In this document: in pieces, positions 33,322 through 44,535 of the stretch | Numbering within the stretch: the stretch's first letter is position 1 | How the letters are laid out: each line of letters opens with the position of its first letter | Assembly (NCBI GenBank): GCA_905221605.1 | Contig: CAJNDS010002125.1 | Location: 415,809 to 479,808 of the forward strand | DNA from: Symbiodinium natans | Lineage: Eukaryota > Sar > Dinophyceae > Suessiales > Symbiodiniaceae | Length of the DNA: 64,000 bases | Reading direction: 5' to 3' | Translations under genes and position numbers: made by a program | The notes under the pieces: model-generated | The model's input: the letters and a program-made list of their open reading frames with translations, nothing else | Database searches by the model: none | Told to the model about the DNA's origin: nothing

Positions 33322-34614
33322 TCACTGGATGGAGTCCAAGCCCACGCCGAACTTGCTCTTCAGTTCGGCGTCCAGAGCCTCTTCATCGACGGGCGAGTTG
33401 CCCCGCGCGATCGTCGAGAGTTTCGTTGGGTCATGCAAGGAGTAGAACTTCTGCATCTTCTCGTAGAGGCCCGGGGGATAGAGGGTCTTAGCCACATTCG
33501 CTCGGCCCTTCCCCTCTTGGGGGGAGTCCGGCGGGGCGTCCTCGCTTCCGGAGCTCTCGCTCCCTTGGCTGTCAGAGGAGAGCTCCTCCTCTTTCTCCTG
33601 TGGGTGTTGCTTCTTGTCGTACATCTGAGCCACGTACATGGCAGCCTGTATGGGATCCAACTTGGTTGGGTCCAGCACCCCCTCCGCGTTGAAGGTCTCA
33701 CCAAAGTCGTCCGTCCGCTTCCCTCCGCCCGACCGCATGCCATCGGTGCCCTTCCCAGCCTGAGTGCCAACGCCGGCGCTGACATCGAAGAAGCCCGCGG
33801 TGAGCCGGCGCAGGCCCAGCAGCTTTACGACCCGCTCGTACGCCGCGCGCTGCGAGCGCGAGAAGGCGTGGTGCAGGACGGTGGTGAAGAGGCTCTGTGC
33901 TTTCAGCACGAAGCAAAGAAGGCTCACCTTGGGCGCGAGGTTGCGCCAGATGAGCCAAACATAAAGCTGGACCAGGAGCAGCGGAATGTCCTGGAGCAAG
34001 GTTGCCAGGCCCAGCTTGGCGAACACGACCGCCATCTTCGACGGAGTGCCGAAGTGGATGTGGGTGCGGTCGATGGAGCCGATGTGTGAATACGTGATGC
34101 GGAAGAAGCGGGGCGAAAGTACCGAAAGCAGCAGAATGAGCCGAAGCCTTTTCCGATTCTTGCGCCACCATGGCGTGTCGATGATGTACGTGGTGATGGT
34201 CATCCGAAGCGCGGCAGCATTTACGACGAAACAAAGCAGCAGTGTGCACAGGCCACCCAGGAAGAGCGTCCCATGCAGGGGGTGCGCATTCTCGGCCTGC
34301 AAGTAGATCAGCCAGGCATAGTCTGCGGTTGTGGTGTAAAGGCCCATCAAGGGCGTGAGGACGTCGAAAAGCCGGACCTTGGCGAGGCGGATGCAGCCGC
34401 CACACTCGCGCGCCAGGCGGGCCACCCCGGCGAGGAGCAGCGTCACAGCCACGGTGCCGCCCACCAGCGCAAAGCCGCCGAGCTTCACCAAATCGAAGGG
34501 GCAGTCGCTCTCTGTGAGCACCACGGCGGCAAACTGCCAGAAGGGCTCCTTGCTGCAGAAAAACTGCTGGGAGAAGCCAAATGACCTGGCGCTTGGATCA
34601 CTCTTCAGGACAAG
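33322..34614 (-). CDS. Last exon: multi-pass membrane domain and acidic tail
   Basis: Open from an in-frame stop at 34623; no ATG occurs before 34524, so the 5' side is an intron border (AG at about 34615 or 34606). It encodes SFGFSQQFFCSKEPFWQF, then about five or six hydrophobic spans with conserved-looking loops (DTPWWRKNRKRLRLIL; LQDIPLLLVQLYVWLIW resembles the E/Q-D-I-P motif of many protist multi-pass proteins). An acidic serine-rich stretch (EKEEELSSDSQGSESS) follows, with the end at FGVGLDSIQ. Confidence 0.8.
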   Translation of the reverse strand, partial: LVLKSDPSARSFGFSQQFFCSKEPFWQFAAVVLTESDCPFDLVKLGGFALVGGTVAVTLLLAGVARLARECGGCIRLAKVRLFDVLTPLMGLYTTTADYAWLIYLQAENAHPLHGTLFLGGLCTLLLCFVVNAAALRMTITTYIIDTPWWRKNRKRLRLILLLSVLSPRFFRITYSHIGSIDRTHIHFGTPSKMAVVFAKLGLATLLQDIPLLLVQLYVWLIWRNLAPKVSLLCFVLKAQSLFTTVLHHAFSRSQRAAYERVVKLLGLRRLTAGFFDVSAGVGTQAGKGTDGMRSGGGKRTDDFGETFNAEGVLDPTKLDPIQAAMYVAQMYDKKQHPQEKEEELSSDSQGSESSGSEDAPPDSPQEGKGRANVAKTLYPPGLYEKMQKFYSLHDPTKLSTIARGNSPVDEEALDAELKSKFGVGLDSIQ

Positions 34615-37600
34615 CTCCGGTTATCGCAGCAACTGTTGCTCTTCCCAGGTCGCTTTGCGCATCTATGTATGCAGGACAATTTCCCGCATACGTTATCCAT
34701 GCTTTCGCAGGGCTGTCACACTAAGAAACCTTCCTTCGAAAGCCTGCGAGGCGAAAACACTGTACACTCAAGCGGGCAGAAGGGGGGTGGAGATTTCGAC
34801 ACCTGCCACACAGGGAGTCAAGCGGGTGTCAGGTTCAGCTTGCGGTTTTCAAGGGTTCACATGGCATGGCTGGACATCAACCAAGGGTTAGCATGAGACA
34901 GTCGGAGCACAAGCGAGCAAAGACGAAAGGAGCAAAAGCGCAAAAAGCTGGCATATCAGAACATGTCCCCACAAAGGTGCCCCCCAGCATCACGGGGGCC
35001 AAAGTTCTGCCCCTTCACTCAAAACCCGAGCACCCCCTAAAACCCTAAACCCTAAGCTTGAATAAGGGGGTACTATCATCCCGAGTAAGGACTGTTAGTA
35101 TAAGGGGGAACATCCCAACCTTAAACCCTGCACCCACCTCTCGGAAACCACCTTGTTCAACATCACCAGGTCGCTCTGGTAGAACAAAGCGGAGTCCGGG
35201 TTGGAGAGCTGCGTCTTGAGCTCGTTCCTACACTGCCCCCCCCCCTTTTGGAAACCCATGTACAAGAGAGTTTAGGATTTAGGGTTTAGGGTTTAGGGTT
35301 TAGGGTTTAGGGTTTAGGGTTTAGGGTTTCGGGGTTGGGGGTTTGGACCTTTTGTGCCTTCATTTCGTTTTGTTGCCACCAGACTTTAGATCCCCTTCTG
35401 AGCCCCAAACCCAAACCCCGAACCTCCCTACGAGAAAACAAAGAAGAAATGGGGGGTTTCCAAAATTAGGGGTACCTTGTGGGGCCCTTATGTTAAGGGA
35501 ATCCTACTATTTGGGGGTCTATATTTGGGGTCCCTTATTTTCGTAAACTTTCAAATGGAACATCATTCCTAAGGAGGCGAAAGAAGGCTCATGTACTCGA
35601 CGGGGGCCACGAGGTTGCAGCCTTCCTTGGTGTCGATGCCGAAGGACAGCAAGTCCACCTCAAGGGAGGGTTTCCGACGATTGGGCTTGGGGGGCTTCAT
35701 CGGGGTTTGTAAGCGTGCTTAGCAGGGTCTCTAAAAGGGCTTAATCGGGTTAACAAGGGGTTTAAGAATGGGGTTCGAAAGGAACTTACCAAAGGGTTTT
35801 GACAGGGCTTGATACGGCTTCTTCTGGAGAATCACCCTAAACCCTAAACCCTAAACCCTCAACCCTAAACCCTAAACCCTACAGAGCACGTCCCCACCTC
35901 AGGGCCCAACTCTTGGAGGCAGCGCGGCTCCACCGAGAAGCTCATGGTAAACTCAATGGCGCCCGCTCGCTCCTCCTGAGAAAGGGGACAGGGTTTAGGG
36001 AACAGGTTTAGGGATGTGTAGGGTGTAGGGTTTAGGGTTTAGGGTTTAGGGTTTAGGGTTTAGGGTTTAGGGTTTAGGGTTTAGGGTTTAGGGTTTAAGG
36101 TCTTTGTTTAGCTGCCGCATAGCTGGCCGAACCGCGAAGCAGGGTTTGAAGCTAGAAGTCTGTGGTTCTTGGGGGAAGAAACCTCAATCCTTGAAGGAGG
36201 TGTCAACAAACGCAACCAGATCAAAGCAAACCCGAATTTAGGGTTTCGACTTTAGGGTTTAGGGTTCAGGGTTGAGGCCTTTTTTGATGTGTTTCTTTGG
36301 GACTATTCTATAGGGTTTATAGAGGGGTTCTATAGGGACTTTCTGGGGTACATAACTTCTATCATCTTCTATCCCTTCTCATCCTTCACGTCCAAGATGT
36401 CCACGAGGTCCTCGGGGATGAAGACGGCCTCGGAGAGCTCCCGGATCAGCTCCTTGTCAAAGCTCTCCCCTAAACCCCCTAAAACCCTAAAACCCTTAAA
36501 CCCAAAAACCCTAAACCCTAAAACCCTAAACCCTAAACCCTAAACCCTAAACCCTAAACCTAGCGCTCCTTGTCAAAGTTCTCCTTCTGGGCCGAGTACT
36601 CCGCAAAGGGCATCAGCACCACCAGGTCGAACCGCACGGGCTTTTTGTCCTCTCTTACTGTTGCTTCATAGGGGAAGGGGGGAATCAGGTACCTTATGAC
36701 ATAATTCCCTTAAAGGGTATAGCGGGTATATAGGGGATTTGTGGTACCAATACATAATTTCCTGTAAGGGCATATAGGGGATATAGGGGATGTATGGTAC
36801 CAATACATAATTTCCTTCAAGGGTATATAGGGGATATAGGGGATAGATGGTACCTTATTACATAGTTCTTTCAAAGGGTATATAGGAGAGATGTGGTACC
36901 TTATTCCCCATTCCCTGCTAGCCAACAGCAAGTCCTGCGCAGTGACCTCGGGCGGCATGGTGGCATAGGCCTTGAGCGAGGAGTGCAGCCGCGCAGGGCG
37001 GAGGACGCCGTCGCTGGTCTGCAGCAAGCCCTCCGTGAGCCCAGCGATGTGGTAACGCTCCGTCGCTTCGAAGCCGCAGTCGGCGGTCCGTATCCGAATG
37101 TCCTGCACGGGCATGTGGAGGAGGATGTAGCTGGCACAGCAGCAGACCTCGTCTTGGATGGAACACTCGGTTTCGGAAATGTTCCGGAAGGGGATATCTC
37201 GCAAGGCGTTGATGCAGAAGAACTCATCGGGTGTATCCGTAAACGGTGACGTCCTCCTCCGGGCCAGGAGGAAGGCCTTCTGTGGCCGAAAGATGTTGGT
37301 CGATCGCGGCTGGATGCTCAGGAGCATATTGTCGGCACTAGCACTTGTAAATCGCAGTCCCAGGACATCCTTGACCTGAATCTCGAGGTCAAAGCTCGCG
37401 CTGGCACGAGGTGGGTTGCGGGAGATGGCGACGATAGTCCGATAGAAGAGCCCTGCCAGGATCGGGATGCCGGATATCTCGCCGGTGTTCACATCGATAC
37501 TCAGCCCGGCTGGTAAGGAGGGTCGTGCCCGAAACTCCGCTTGGTCGTAGTAATTCCTGGGGAAATCGAGCTCCGAGAACTCTGCCACCAGGGGTGAGAA

Positions 37601-40600
37601 CTCCAACTGCAGGGTGAGGGCCACAGATGTGATGCTGGCATTGAACTGCTTGTAGATGAAGGGTGGCGGCTGTCTTGCCTGGATGTCTAGTTGGATGGGT
37701 GTTGTGCTTGAAGGGTACACCACAGTGGAGCCATCATGGCCGCACCAAACGAAGAGGCTGGGCGCAGCGCCAGGGAACTGAAGAGCGGGTGCCAGGAACC
37801 CGACTTTACTTTGCTGGAGCTGCATTTCAATGAGCTGGTGGCTTCCTGGCAAGTCGAACCTGTGCCCGTTCTTTGCTTGAAAGGATCGCACACACGCACA
37901 AAAAACAAAAAAAAACACAAAAAAACACCCTCAAAAAGTGTTTTGTATGTCGAATACTATGATGAAATGTCAAGTTCTGTAACAACAGCCCAGGAACTGG
38001 ATCAGATCAGATGCGCCCACGTAGCTCGAGGAGTCCTGATCGGGCACGAAGACCGCTTGGGGCTCCTGCGGGGCATTCAGCTTGGTTAGGAGGGCCACGC
38101 AGCGGACGATGCCCCGGATCTGCGAGGTGACGTTGAGGTAGGCGGCCAGCGAGGTGGACACCTGGGTCTCAGCTGCAAAGAGGTTGGTCAGCACATCGAT
38201 CGACGGAAAGACATCCCCGATGGGGTTGAAGATGGGGGTGGCGTCCTGCTCGTCACCGGCGTAGCACGCAACGTACTCGCCCAAAGGCTCCGTATGCAGG
38301 AAGCTACCAGTGCCGTTGGCAATGGCCGGAACCTAGGTTGGCCCTTGAACAAACGGCCCTCCGAGAACAAAGAATCTCCTGAGCATGATGGCCTGGCTCA
38401 AGCCCTATCGTCTTTAGTATGTCTTAGGGAAGAAGCAGAGAAAGAGACAGAGAGCGAGGGGGAGAGAGGAATATAAATTACCAAATATGATGGACTCTCA
38501 ACCCAGGAACAAAGACCTGGCCATTTGTGACCGTCCGTCCAAGTCCCGGCTTGTCGATGTCGAAGGCGGTCTCCATCCGCGGCGGAGGCGGCGCGGGTGG
38601 CTGAAGCACGCCGCACACGGCCTCCCCCGAAATCACGGAGCTGACGTCCGGCATGTACGCGACGGCCTGAAAGTTGAAGCCTTCCAGGTAAAGCGCTGCT
38701 TGGAGGTACTGCGAAATGGGCAGGTTTTCAGCCCCTTCCTCATACATCGGGCTCGCCGGATCGAGCAAGATCTTGGCAGAGCAGTCGGCCGTTGAGGCCA
38801 CAAAGTGCTGGGCCAAGCTGGCATCGATGGTGGTGAAGTCCCTGTGCACCACCACTTCATTGCTCTGAGGCAGCTCGTTGCTGACGCTCAACAGCCGGAT
38901 TTTCGGCACGAAGAACGTCAGGACGCTGGAGTTGGAGGTGACCAGCAGGTAGCGGCCGCTCGCCTTGTCTCCCAGGATGGCCGTCATCTCCAGATCCGGG
39001 GACCAGTAGATCCGGTAGTCCCTGCTGCAGTTGGAGCCCGCCGTGCCCGGGACGCCCCACACGGCCGTGGGGAAGACCGTATTCCTAGTTCAGGGTTGGG
39101 ATAGTATTCAAATTTTTACAATCTTATTCCTTAGAGGGTTTAAGTACCCTTAAATATGTAAGATGTTACCCAACTATGACAAAGATTCGCATCCACCAAC
39201 TTCAGGTCGGTCGTCTTCCGCGGCGTGCTGGTGCAGTTCTCCGAGGAGGCGATGGGATCCACCTGAAGGGCCCGGACCCGGGGCCAGGTCCAGGTCTCGT
39301 TGCTCAGATTCTGAGGACTCTCCGTGCTCAGCCTCCTCAGGGCCGTCATGTCCTGGCAGTGGCCCCCGAAGCTGTTGAAGATCTCCTTCTTGAGCACTAA
39401 AAGCCGGCCGCCCGTGTCGGAGCCGTGCCTCAACTGCAGCGTCAGGGCCGCGCCACGGTAGACGAAGGACTGGAACTGCCCCACCACCTGCAAGAGGCGT
39501 TCCGGGGGCTGGGCACGGATCGCCAGCTTTCCTGCGAAGTGCGGGAAGCCGGTGGGCGCCGCCCAGAAGCACACGAAGCTGCCTTCCGCGTCCGCCGCAA
39601 ACCACTCGGAGGTCTCCGTGAAGGACTGGGCGTCCACCGGCTTCGCCGCGGAGGCGTTGGCGCCAAGGCACAGGTCCACCCCTGCCACTCCATCGAGCCA
39701 CTCCAAGTAACCTGGCGTAGGATTGGAGGCCCTAAAACATTGGTGTGTTTACGTCTTTATAAGAATGTCAATTGATTATGCAGTCATACAGAGATTACAA
39801 GGGCAAAAAAAACCCAAAAAAAAGTTCCCAAACCCAAGTCCAGGTGACGGGGATGCTCGAGCTGGCTGTTGCCACTGGGGGCGACGTAGCGGAGGGTCTT
39901 CCTTGGGGAGGATGCTCTTAGAACCCTTGAAGCTCTTCAAGCCTTGCAAACCCTAGCAAGGCAATGATGCGCCATAACTTCCCCTAAAACGTAAAACCCC
40001 ATCAAAGCCTTCCTCCAAAAAAAAAACACATCCCCCAAGAATCAGCCCGTCCACGACCGCCACCTCGGAGCGCCAGCCGAAGGGCAAAGCTGGGCTGTGC
40101 AAAGCCAGGAGCTTCCCCGACACCGCCGGGGTGTTTGCCAGGGCGAGCCGAAAGCTGGCGCCCGTCCAAAGGAAGGCAGGCTCGGGCGTCACAGATATGT
40201 CCTTGAGGGGCAGAGGATTTTTTGGGGACCCTTTGGGGATATATAAGGTCCCTGTTTGAAGAGAGGGTTAAGAAGGGTTCCCTTGCAAGGGTCCCCCTTT
40301 CCTACCTGGGAGTCCTGGGCCAGCAGCTGGATCTCGGAACCTTGGGAGCTGTCGGGAAAGGGCGCGGACTCTGCCAGGGAATGCAGGCACCAGACCCTCA
40401 AGGACGAGGTGTCTCGCTGGTACTCCACCAGGGGAACTTCCAAGGTGAACTCCCGGGGGAACTCGGGATCCATGCCAGGAAGGACTGCCGGAATCACTAT
40501 CGAGCCACGGCCTTCGTAGAGGATTCCTGTGCTGAAGTCGCCCGGCACCACTGTTCCCTCCTGCTTCCTGGCGATGCAAGTGACGGTGCCTGGCATTCGC

Positions 40601-43600
40601 ACCTCCAGCTTCAGCCGCAAGAGGCTTCGGCTTGAAGGCGGGTCTGTGGCAGGGCCGACGCTGCTGATGACCGTCGCCAGCTCAAAGGAGCCGATGCTGT
40701 TCATGGGCGCATTCGTGCCACTTTCAGAGACCACCCCGAGGAAGCAAAGGGCATAGAACCCAGCAGAGGCCTGAGTTGTGAAGTAGCCGGTCTGACCCTG
40801 AGACGCACCCTGTGCCACAGGCGGTGCACGGCTTGCTGTGGCACAGCCCGTGGCGTCGAAGTCTGCCTGCGTCGCCCAGTGGAGAAGACCATCAGAGGAG
40901 CCGGCATTCTCGAGGTTCACGCGCAGCAGGAGCCCACGATAGAACCGTTGAAGTACCAGGCCATCCAGGCGCTGCACAGTGAATCCTGGGACCTGTGACT
41001 GGACCACCAGCCGGTCATCCCCCACCAGCGCGATGCCAGTGGCACGGGGCTCGGCAAAGAAGCAAAGGTACCGGCGGACCGCTGAGGCCTCCAGCGTCTG
41101 GATGGAACGTATCCGGGCATCGTTCTGCCCAGCGGTGCCAGGGTCCACGACCTGTGTCGCGATGGCCGCGTCGTAGGTCATGCTATTGCACATGAAGGGG
41201 CTGGCACTCGTTTGAACACGCACGTCGGTGGTTGCCAGCCGCCGACCACTAGCGATGACCCCGGAATCGACATTGTACAGCTCCGCATAGAAGGAGGCCT
41301 GAGGCCAGAGGAAGCTTGGGAAGACCTGCAACCTCGGAGCCTCGACGCTTGCGGGCGTGTAGATGAGGAGGCCGCCAGGCGTCTGGGGAAGGATGAAGGA
41401 CAGCGCGGATCCCTCCACGCACCAGACACGGTACTGCTGCAGAGGCTTGACGAAGGTCTTGAAGAACATCTCGACCTTGTTGGCACCTGGCTGTGTAGGT
41501 GTCGTGGCCTGCCCCTGGCCAAGGCCGATCGGGCTGAGGCCATTGGCGATGTCGGCGCCGTTCGGGAGGTAGGAGGGCTCGTACTCCGAGATGGCACAGC
41601 GGATGTAGGAGGAGGTGCTATCCAAGCTCGACTGGACCTGAACTGTGAGAGATGCCACGGTCGCGGACTCGAACACCACATCGGACAGGGGGTCCATGAT
41701 CTCCAGTTCGCCGGCTTGGTGGTTGAAGGCCTCCAAAGAGTTGCAGGAGTCAAGGTTGGCACAGTAGCAGACCTTGAAGATGCCTCCGGCCGTGACTTGC
41801 CCCAGGGAGAACCTGGCCAAAGTGTCTGATGTGGCAGGCACAGGGTCTGCGAGGAGCAAGGACTTGAAGAACCCTGTCTCTTCAGGCTCCCCCGAGCAGG
41901 GCGTCGTGGAGTTCACGATCTTCACCCGGTCCGAGACGCCTAATCCACGGCCGGTGATTTCCAGGGTGCACCGCCCGCCCCTTCCGCAGCTGAACTGCTG
42001 ATTGGGCGTGGCGCCGCGGACGTCCAGAACACCAATTGTCTGATGGTAGGTGGACAGGCTTGTGCTGCTGCAGAGGCCACCCCCTGGCGAGGGCACGCAG
42101 AAGCAAATCACAAAGGCGTCCAGAGCCTGAATGGGATCGATTGCGAAAGCCAGGTCTCCATCTTGCGTTACGCCCGTCGGAATGTACGGGTTGGCTGCGA
42201 CGTCCCGCCGGCGTCTCGTGGCCGTGTCGATGGTCAAGAAGTCGCCGCAACTGCCACTGCTCTCGTCACGGATGGCGATCCTGTGCACCCCACTGTTGAG
42301 GCCGTAGCCTGGCAGGTTGAAGGCACAGGCCTCGTTTCGCGTGCAATTGATGACTTGCCCTGGGAAGGCTCCCGCAACGGTCAGGTACCCAGCCGTTGCC
42401 GTAAAGTCCTCTTCGGACTGGCAGTTCTGGGTCTCCTGGTCCAAGGGGGAGTCGAAGCCTGCGCAGTAGCACAACTTCCAAGAGCCTCCATAGGGAAGCT
42501 CCTCAGGCATAAACTGAAGAAACTTGTCCACGCCCACCTGGGCTTGTTCAGGGCAGGCGCGGGGTCGCTGTTGCGGGGTGGCTACAAAAGGTGGAGCCTG
42601 GGAGTGTTGCAGGCGCAATCCAAAAAAAAAACAAGGACCGAAAAACCCAAGCAAAGCTGAGCCCGCCTGCTTCCCAGCCGTTCCGCCCGCGACTGCAGGA
42701 TCAGCAGCAGTCGCACCACAAGTGCCATCAGAGCTCACCAGGATCACCCGATCGCTGCCGTAGCTCAGGCCGATGCCTCCCTCAATGGGGCCGATCACAC
42801 AGCTTGGCTGCTGATTCGCGACGCAAGTGGCGTTGAAGCCCAGCGTCTGTGGCCCACGGATCGTCAGCAAGCCAGCCTCAGACACGAAGTGCGTGGCGTC
42901 ACTGCAGCCATCGGCGTTGCCAAAAGGGCACCAGCACATTCTGTAGGTACCCACGGCCGCCTGAACCGTGTCCACGACACCCCACGAAAACGTCGTCCCA
43001 GAGCTCGTGGCGGGCAGGGAAGTACCATTGTTCGGAAAGCCGTCCACCTCCTGACCAGTGCCACAAGCTGTGAGGATCTTCATGAGATCGCCACTTCTAA
43101 GATTGTTGCCCACAAGGCCCTCGATTTTGCAGGGAGCTTGGGAGTGGCAAGACTTCTCCTGGCCCGGATTAATGCCGACAACGCGCAGAGCACCAGCATC
43201 CATGACGAAGCCATCAGCCGTACTGTCTGGACAGGTCCAGCCGTTCTTGCACCAGCAAATCCGGTAGTTACCATACTGAACTTGCAGCGGGTCCGCCTGC
43301 CATGTGAGATAGGAGGCACCACCATCGGAGGCCACAGCCACCGCTGAATTGGGCCAGTTACTGGGAATCATCCCAGTGCCGCACTCGAAAAGGACCTTGA
43401 TCTTGTCTCCGTCTGTGAGGCCAATTCCTCGGAAGCCCATCAGCTTGCAGGGGAAGCCCTGAACACAGGCGATGTCGTGATCGTTGGCCGCGCCGGACAC
43501 GATCAGAAGGCCAGCGTTTGTGACGAAATTCGCGGGGCCAGAGCAAACATGCTCGGCATCCACCTGGCACCAGCACATAGCATACTCAGCACCACCAGCG

Positions 43601-44535
43601 CGGATGATGTTGTCGGTGCTGCCGAACGTGTAGTCTCCACCACCTCCACTGGCCAAGGCGATGCCGGCATTGGGGAAGCCTGAAACTGCCGGGCCCTCGC
43701 CACAAGTCTTAAGCAGCATGATCCGGTCTCCATCCTGTAGGTCAGTGCCCGTAAAGCCGGTCCAGGTGCAGGCCTCGAAGGTGCTGCACACCTTCACAAA
43801 CTGCCCTGCGGGCCCTGGCACCCGCAGGAGGCCCAGCTGCTTGCGGTGGTCGGATGCCTGCAGGCAGGTGGCTCCTTTTGCGCACCAGCACAGCACGTAG
43901 TCCCCGCCCACGGGGAAGATCTTTGCCTCCCCCCAGCTGTGCTCCCGGCCCTGGATGGCACCAGTTGTGGTCCTTGCCCCGTTTGGGAAGCCGTCGATGG
44001 GCAGACCCCCACCGCAGGCCGTCAGCACCATCACCGAGTCGCCATCCTGAAGGTAAACACCACTGATGTCCGCGATCGCGCACCGGCGGCCACTAACGCA
44101 GGTCGCAGCTAGGCCAGAGACGGGCCCTGTGACGATCAGGGCGCCGATATCTATGTTGAACTCTGCCGGGTTGGTGCAGCTGTTGACGACGCTGCACCAG
44201 CAAAGCCGGTACTCACCCCCATCGACATGGAGCACACCGGGCCACATGAACTGTGTGCCGCCCATGGTGCCGGGCAGCGTCTCTCCGAATGCTCCAGGAG
44301 CTCCACTCAACGGAGTCCCAGTGCCGCACACACTCATCATCGCGACGAGGTCCCCATCTGATAGCCCGGTGCCTGCAATGCCAGTGAGGACACAAAGCTC
44401 GCCAGCCACGCAACTCCGGGGGGAGCCAGTCAGAGGCTCTCCCTGCGCTGTGAAGAGCAAGCAGAGGAGCCAGAAGAGCCACCGGAAAAGCCCAGCAGGC
44501 AGTAGCACGCCCATGGCGCACCCATTTCGCCGCAT
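33322..44535 (-). CDS. Giant multi-domain surface protein, about 13 exons
   Basis: Predicted secreted-pathway membrane protein of roughly 2,800 residues. Order: signal peptide, eight repeats of about 95-100 residues each closing with a C-x-C motif, a further Cys-containing beta-rich region, an Ig-like He_PIG motif (LPAGLSIDVNTGEISGIP), small exons, then a multi-pass membrane domain and an acidic, serine-rich cytoplasmic tail. Exons: 44535-42667, 42537-40306, 40201-40033, 39711-39197, 39084-38517, 38332 to about 37995, about 37880-36940, 36649-36569, 36452-36384, 35975-35898, 35658-35591, 35227 to about 35152, about 34614-33322. Large Cys-repeat proteins with a C-terminal membrane domain are common in dinoflagellates; function unknown, adhesion or sensing is a guess. 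Confidence 0.75.
35068..35122 (+). repeat. Dispersed intronic element B, copy 2
   Basis: ATCCCGAGTAAGGACTGTTA followed by GTATAAGGGGGAACATCCCA; partner of 12130-12196. Confidence 0.65.
35275..35335 (+). repeat. TTTAGGG array
   Basis: Seven to eight good units near the 3' end (transcript sense) of the intron before exon 35227. Confidence 0.9.
35462..35545 (+). repeat. Dispersed intronic element A, copy 4
   Basis: The longest copy: GGGGTACCTTGT, AAGGGAATCCTACTATTTGG, TCTATATTTGGGGTCCCTTA, TTTTCGTAAACTTTC. It lies in the intron 35590-35228 of the giant gene. Confidence 0.8.
36010..36105 (+). repeat. TTTAGGG array
   Basis: About twelve units, among the purest in the window, at the transcript 3' side of the intron before exon 35975. 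Confidence 0.9.
36453..36568 (-). other. 116-nt intron made of TTTAGGG repeats between 14-nt direct repeats
   Basis: The transcript strand reads TTTGACAAGGAGC at both ends, as part of a 14-base perfect repeat (plus-strand 36449-36462 and 36565-36578, GCTCCTTGTCAAAG). Nearly all that lies between is TTTAGGG and TTTTAGGG. Removing one repeat plus the insert joins KENFDK to ELIREL in frame; the insert itself contains a TAG immediately after the first copy. Confidence 0.75.
36710..36900. repeat. Minisatellite, about four units of 50-60 bp
   Basis: Repeated GGTACC-AATACATAATTTCC and AAGGGTATATAGGGGATATA pieces, in an intron. Confidence 0.8.
40306..44535 (-). CDS. First two exons: signal peptide and eight Cys-rich repeats
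   Basis: First ATG is at 44535, with a second at 44514 (MGVLLPAGLFRWLFWLLCLL). The frame is open further 5' but without an ATG. Repeats open with C-x(4-6)-C, contain G-x-x-L-x-x-GD and close with YRLCWC, YVLCWC, YAMCWC, YRICWC, YRMCWC, WKLCYC, FVICFC and FKVCYC. A 129-nt stretch at 42666-42538 keeps the frame but breaks the sixth repeat. It starts GCGGGC after CAG and ends CCCAG before GTGGGC, so it is read as an intron, giving exons 44535-42667 and 42537-40306. The exon ends with a GT donor at 40306. Confidence 0.85.

Larger units (their letters stand above)
36384..40201 (-). other. Middle exons with He_PIG motif and cryptic borders
   Basis: 40201-40033 (GA donor), 39711-39197, 39084-38517 (GT donor), 38332 to about 37995, about 37880-36940 (He_PIG motif near residue 125 of the exon), 36649-36569 (KKPVRFDLVVLMPFAEYSAQ) and 36452-36384 (IRELSEAVFIPEDLVDIL). 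Introns include an AG-rich microsatellite at 38425-38470 and, between 36569 and 36452, a 116-nt TTTAGGG insert. The join near 37990/37880 and the end near 36940 could not be fixed. Confidence 0.7.
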
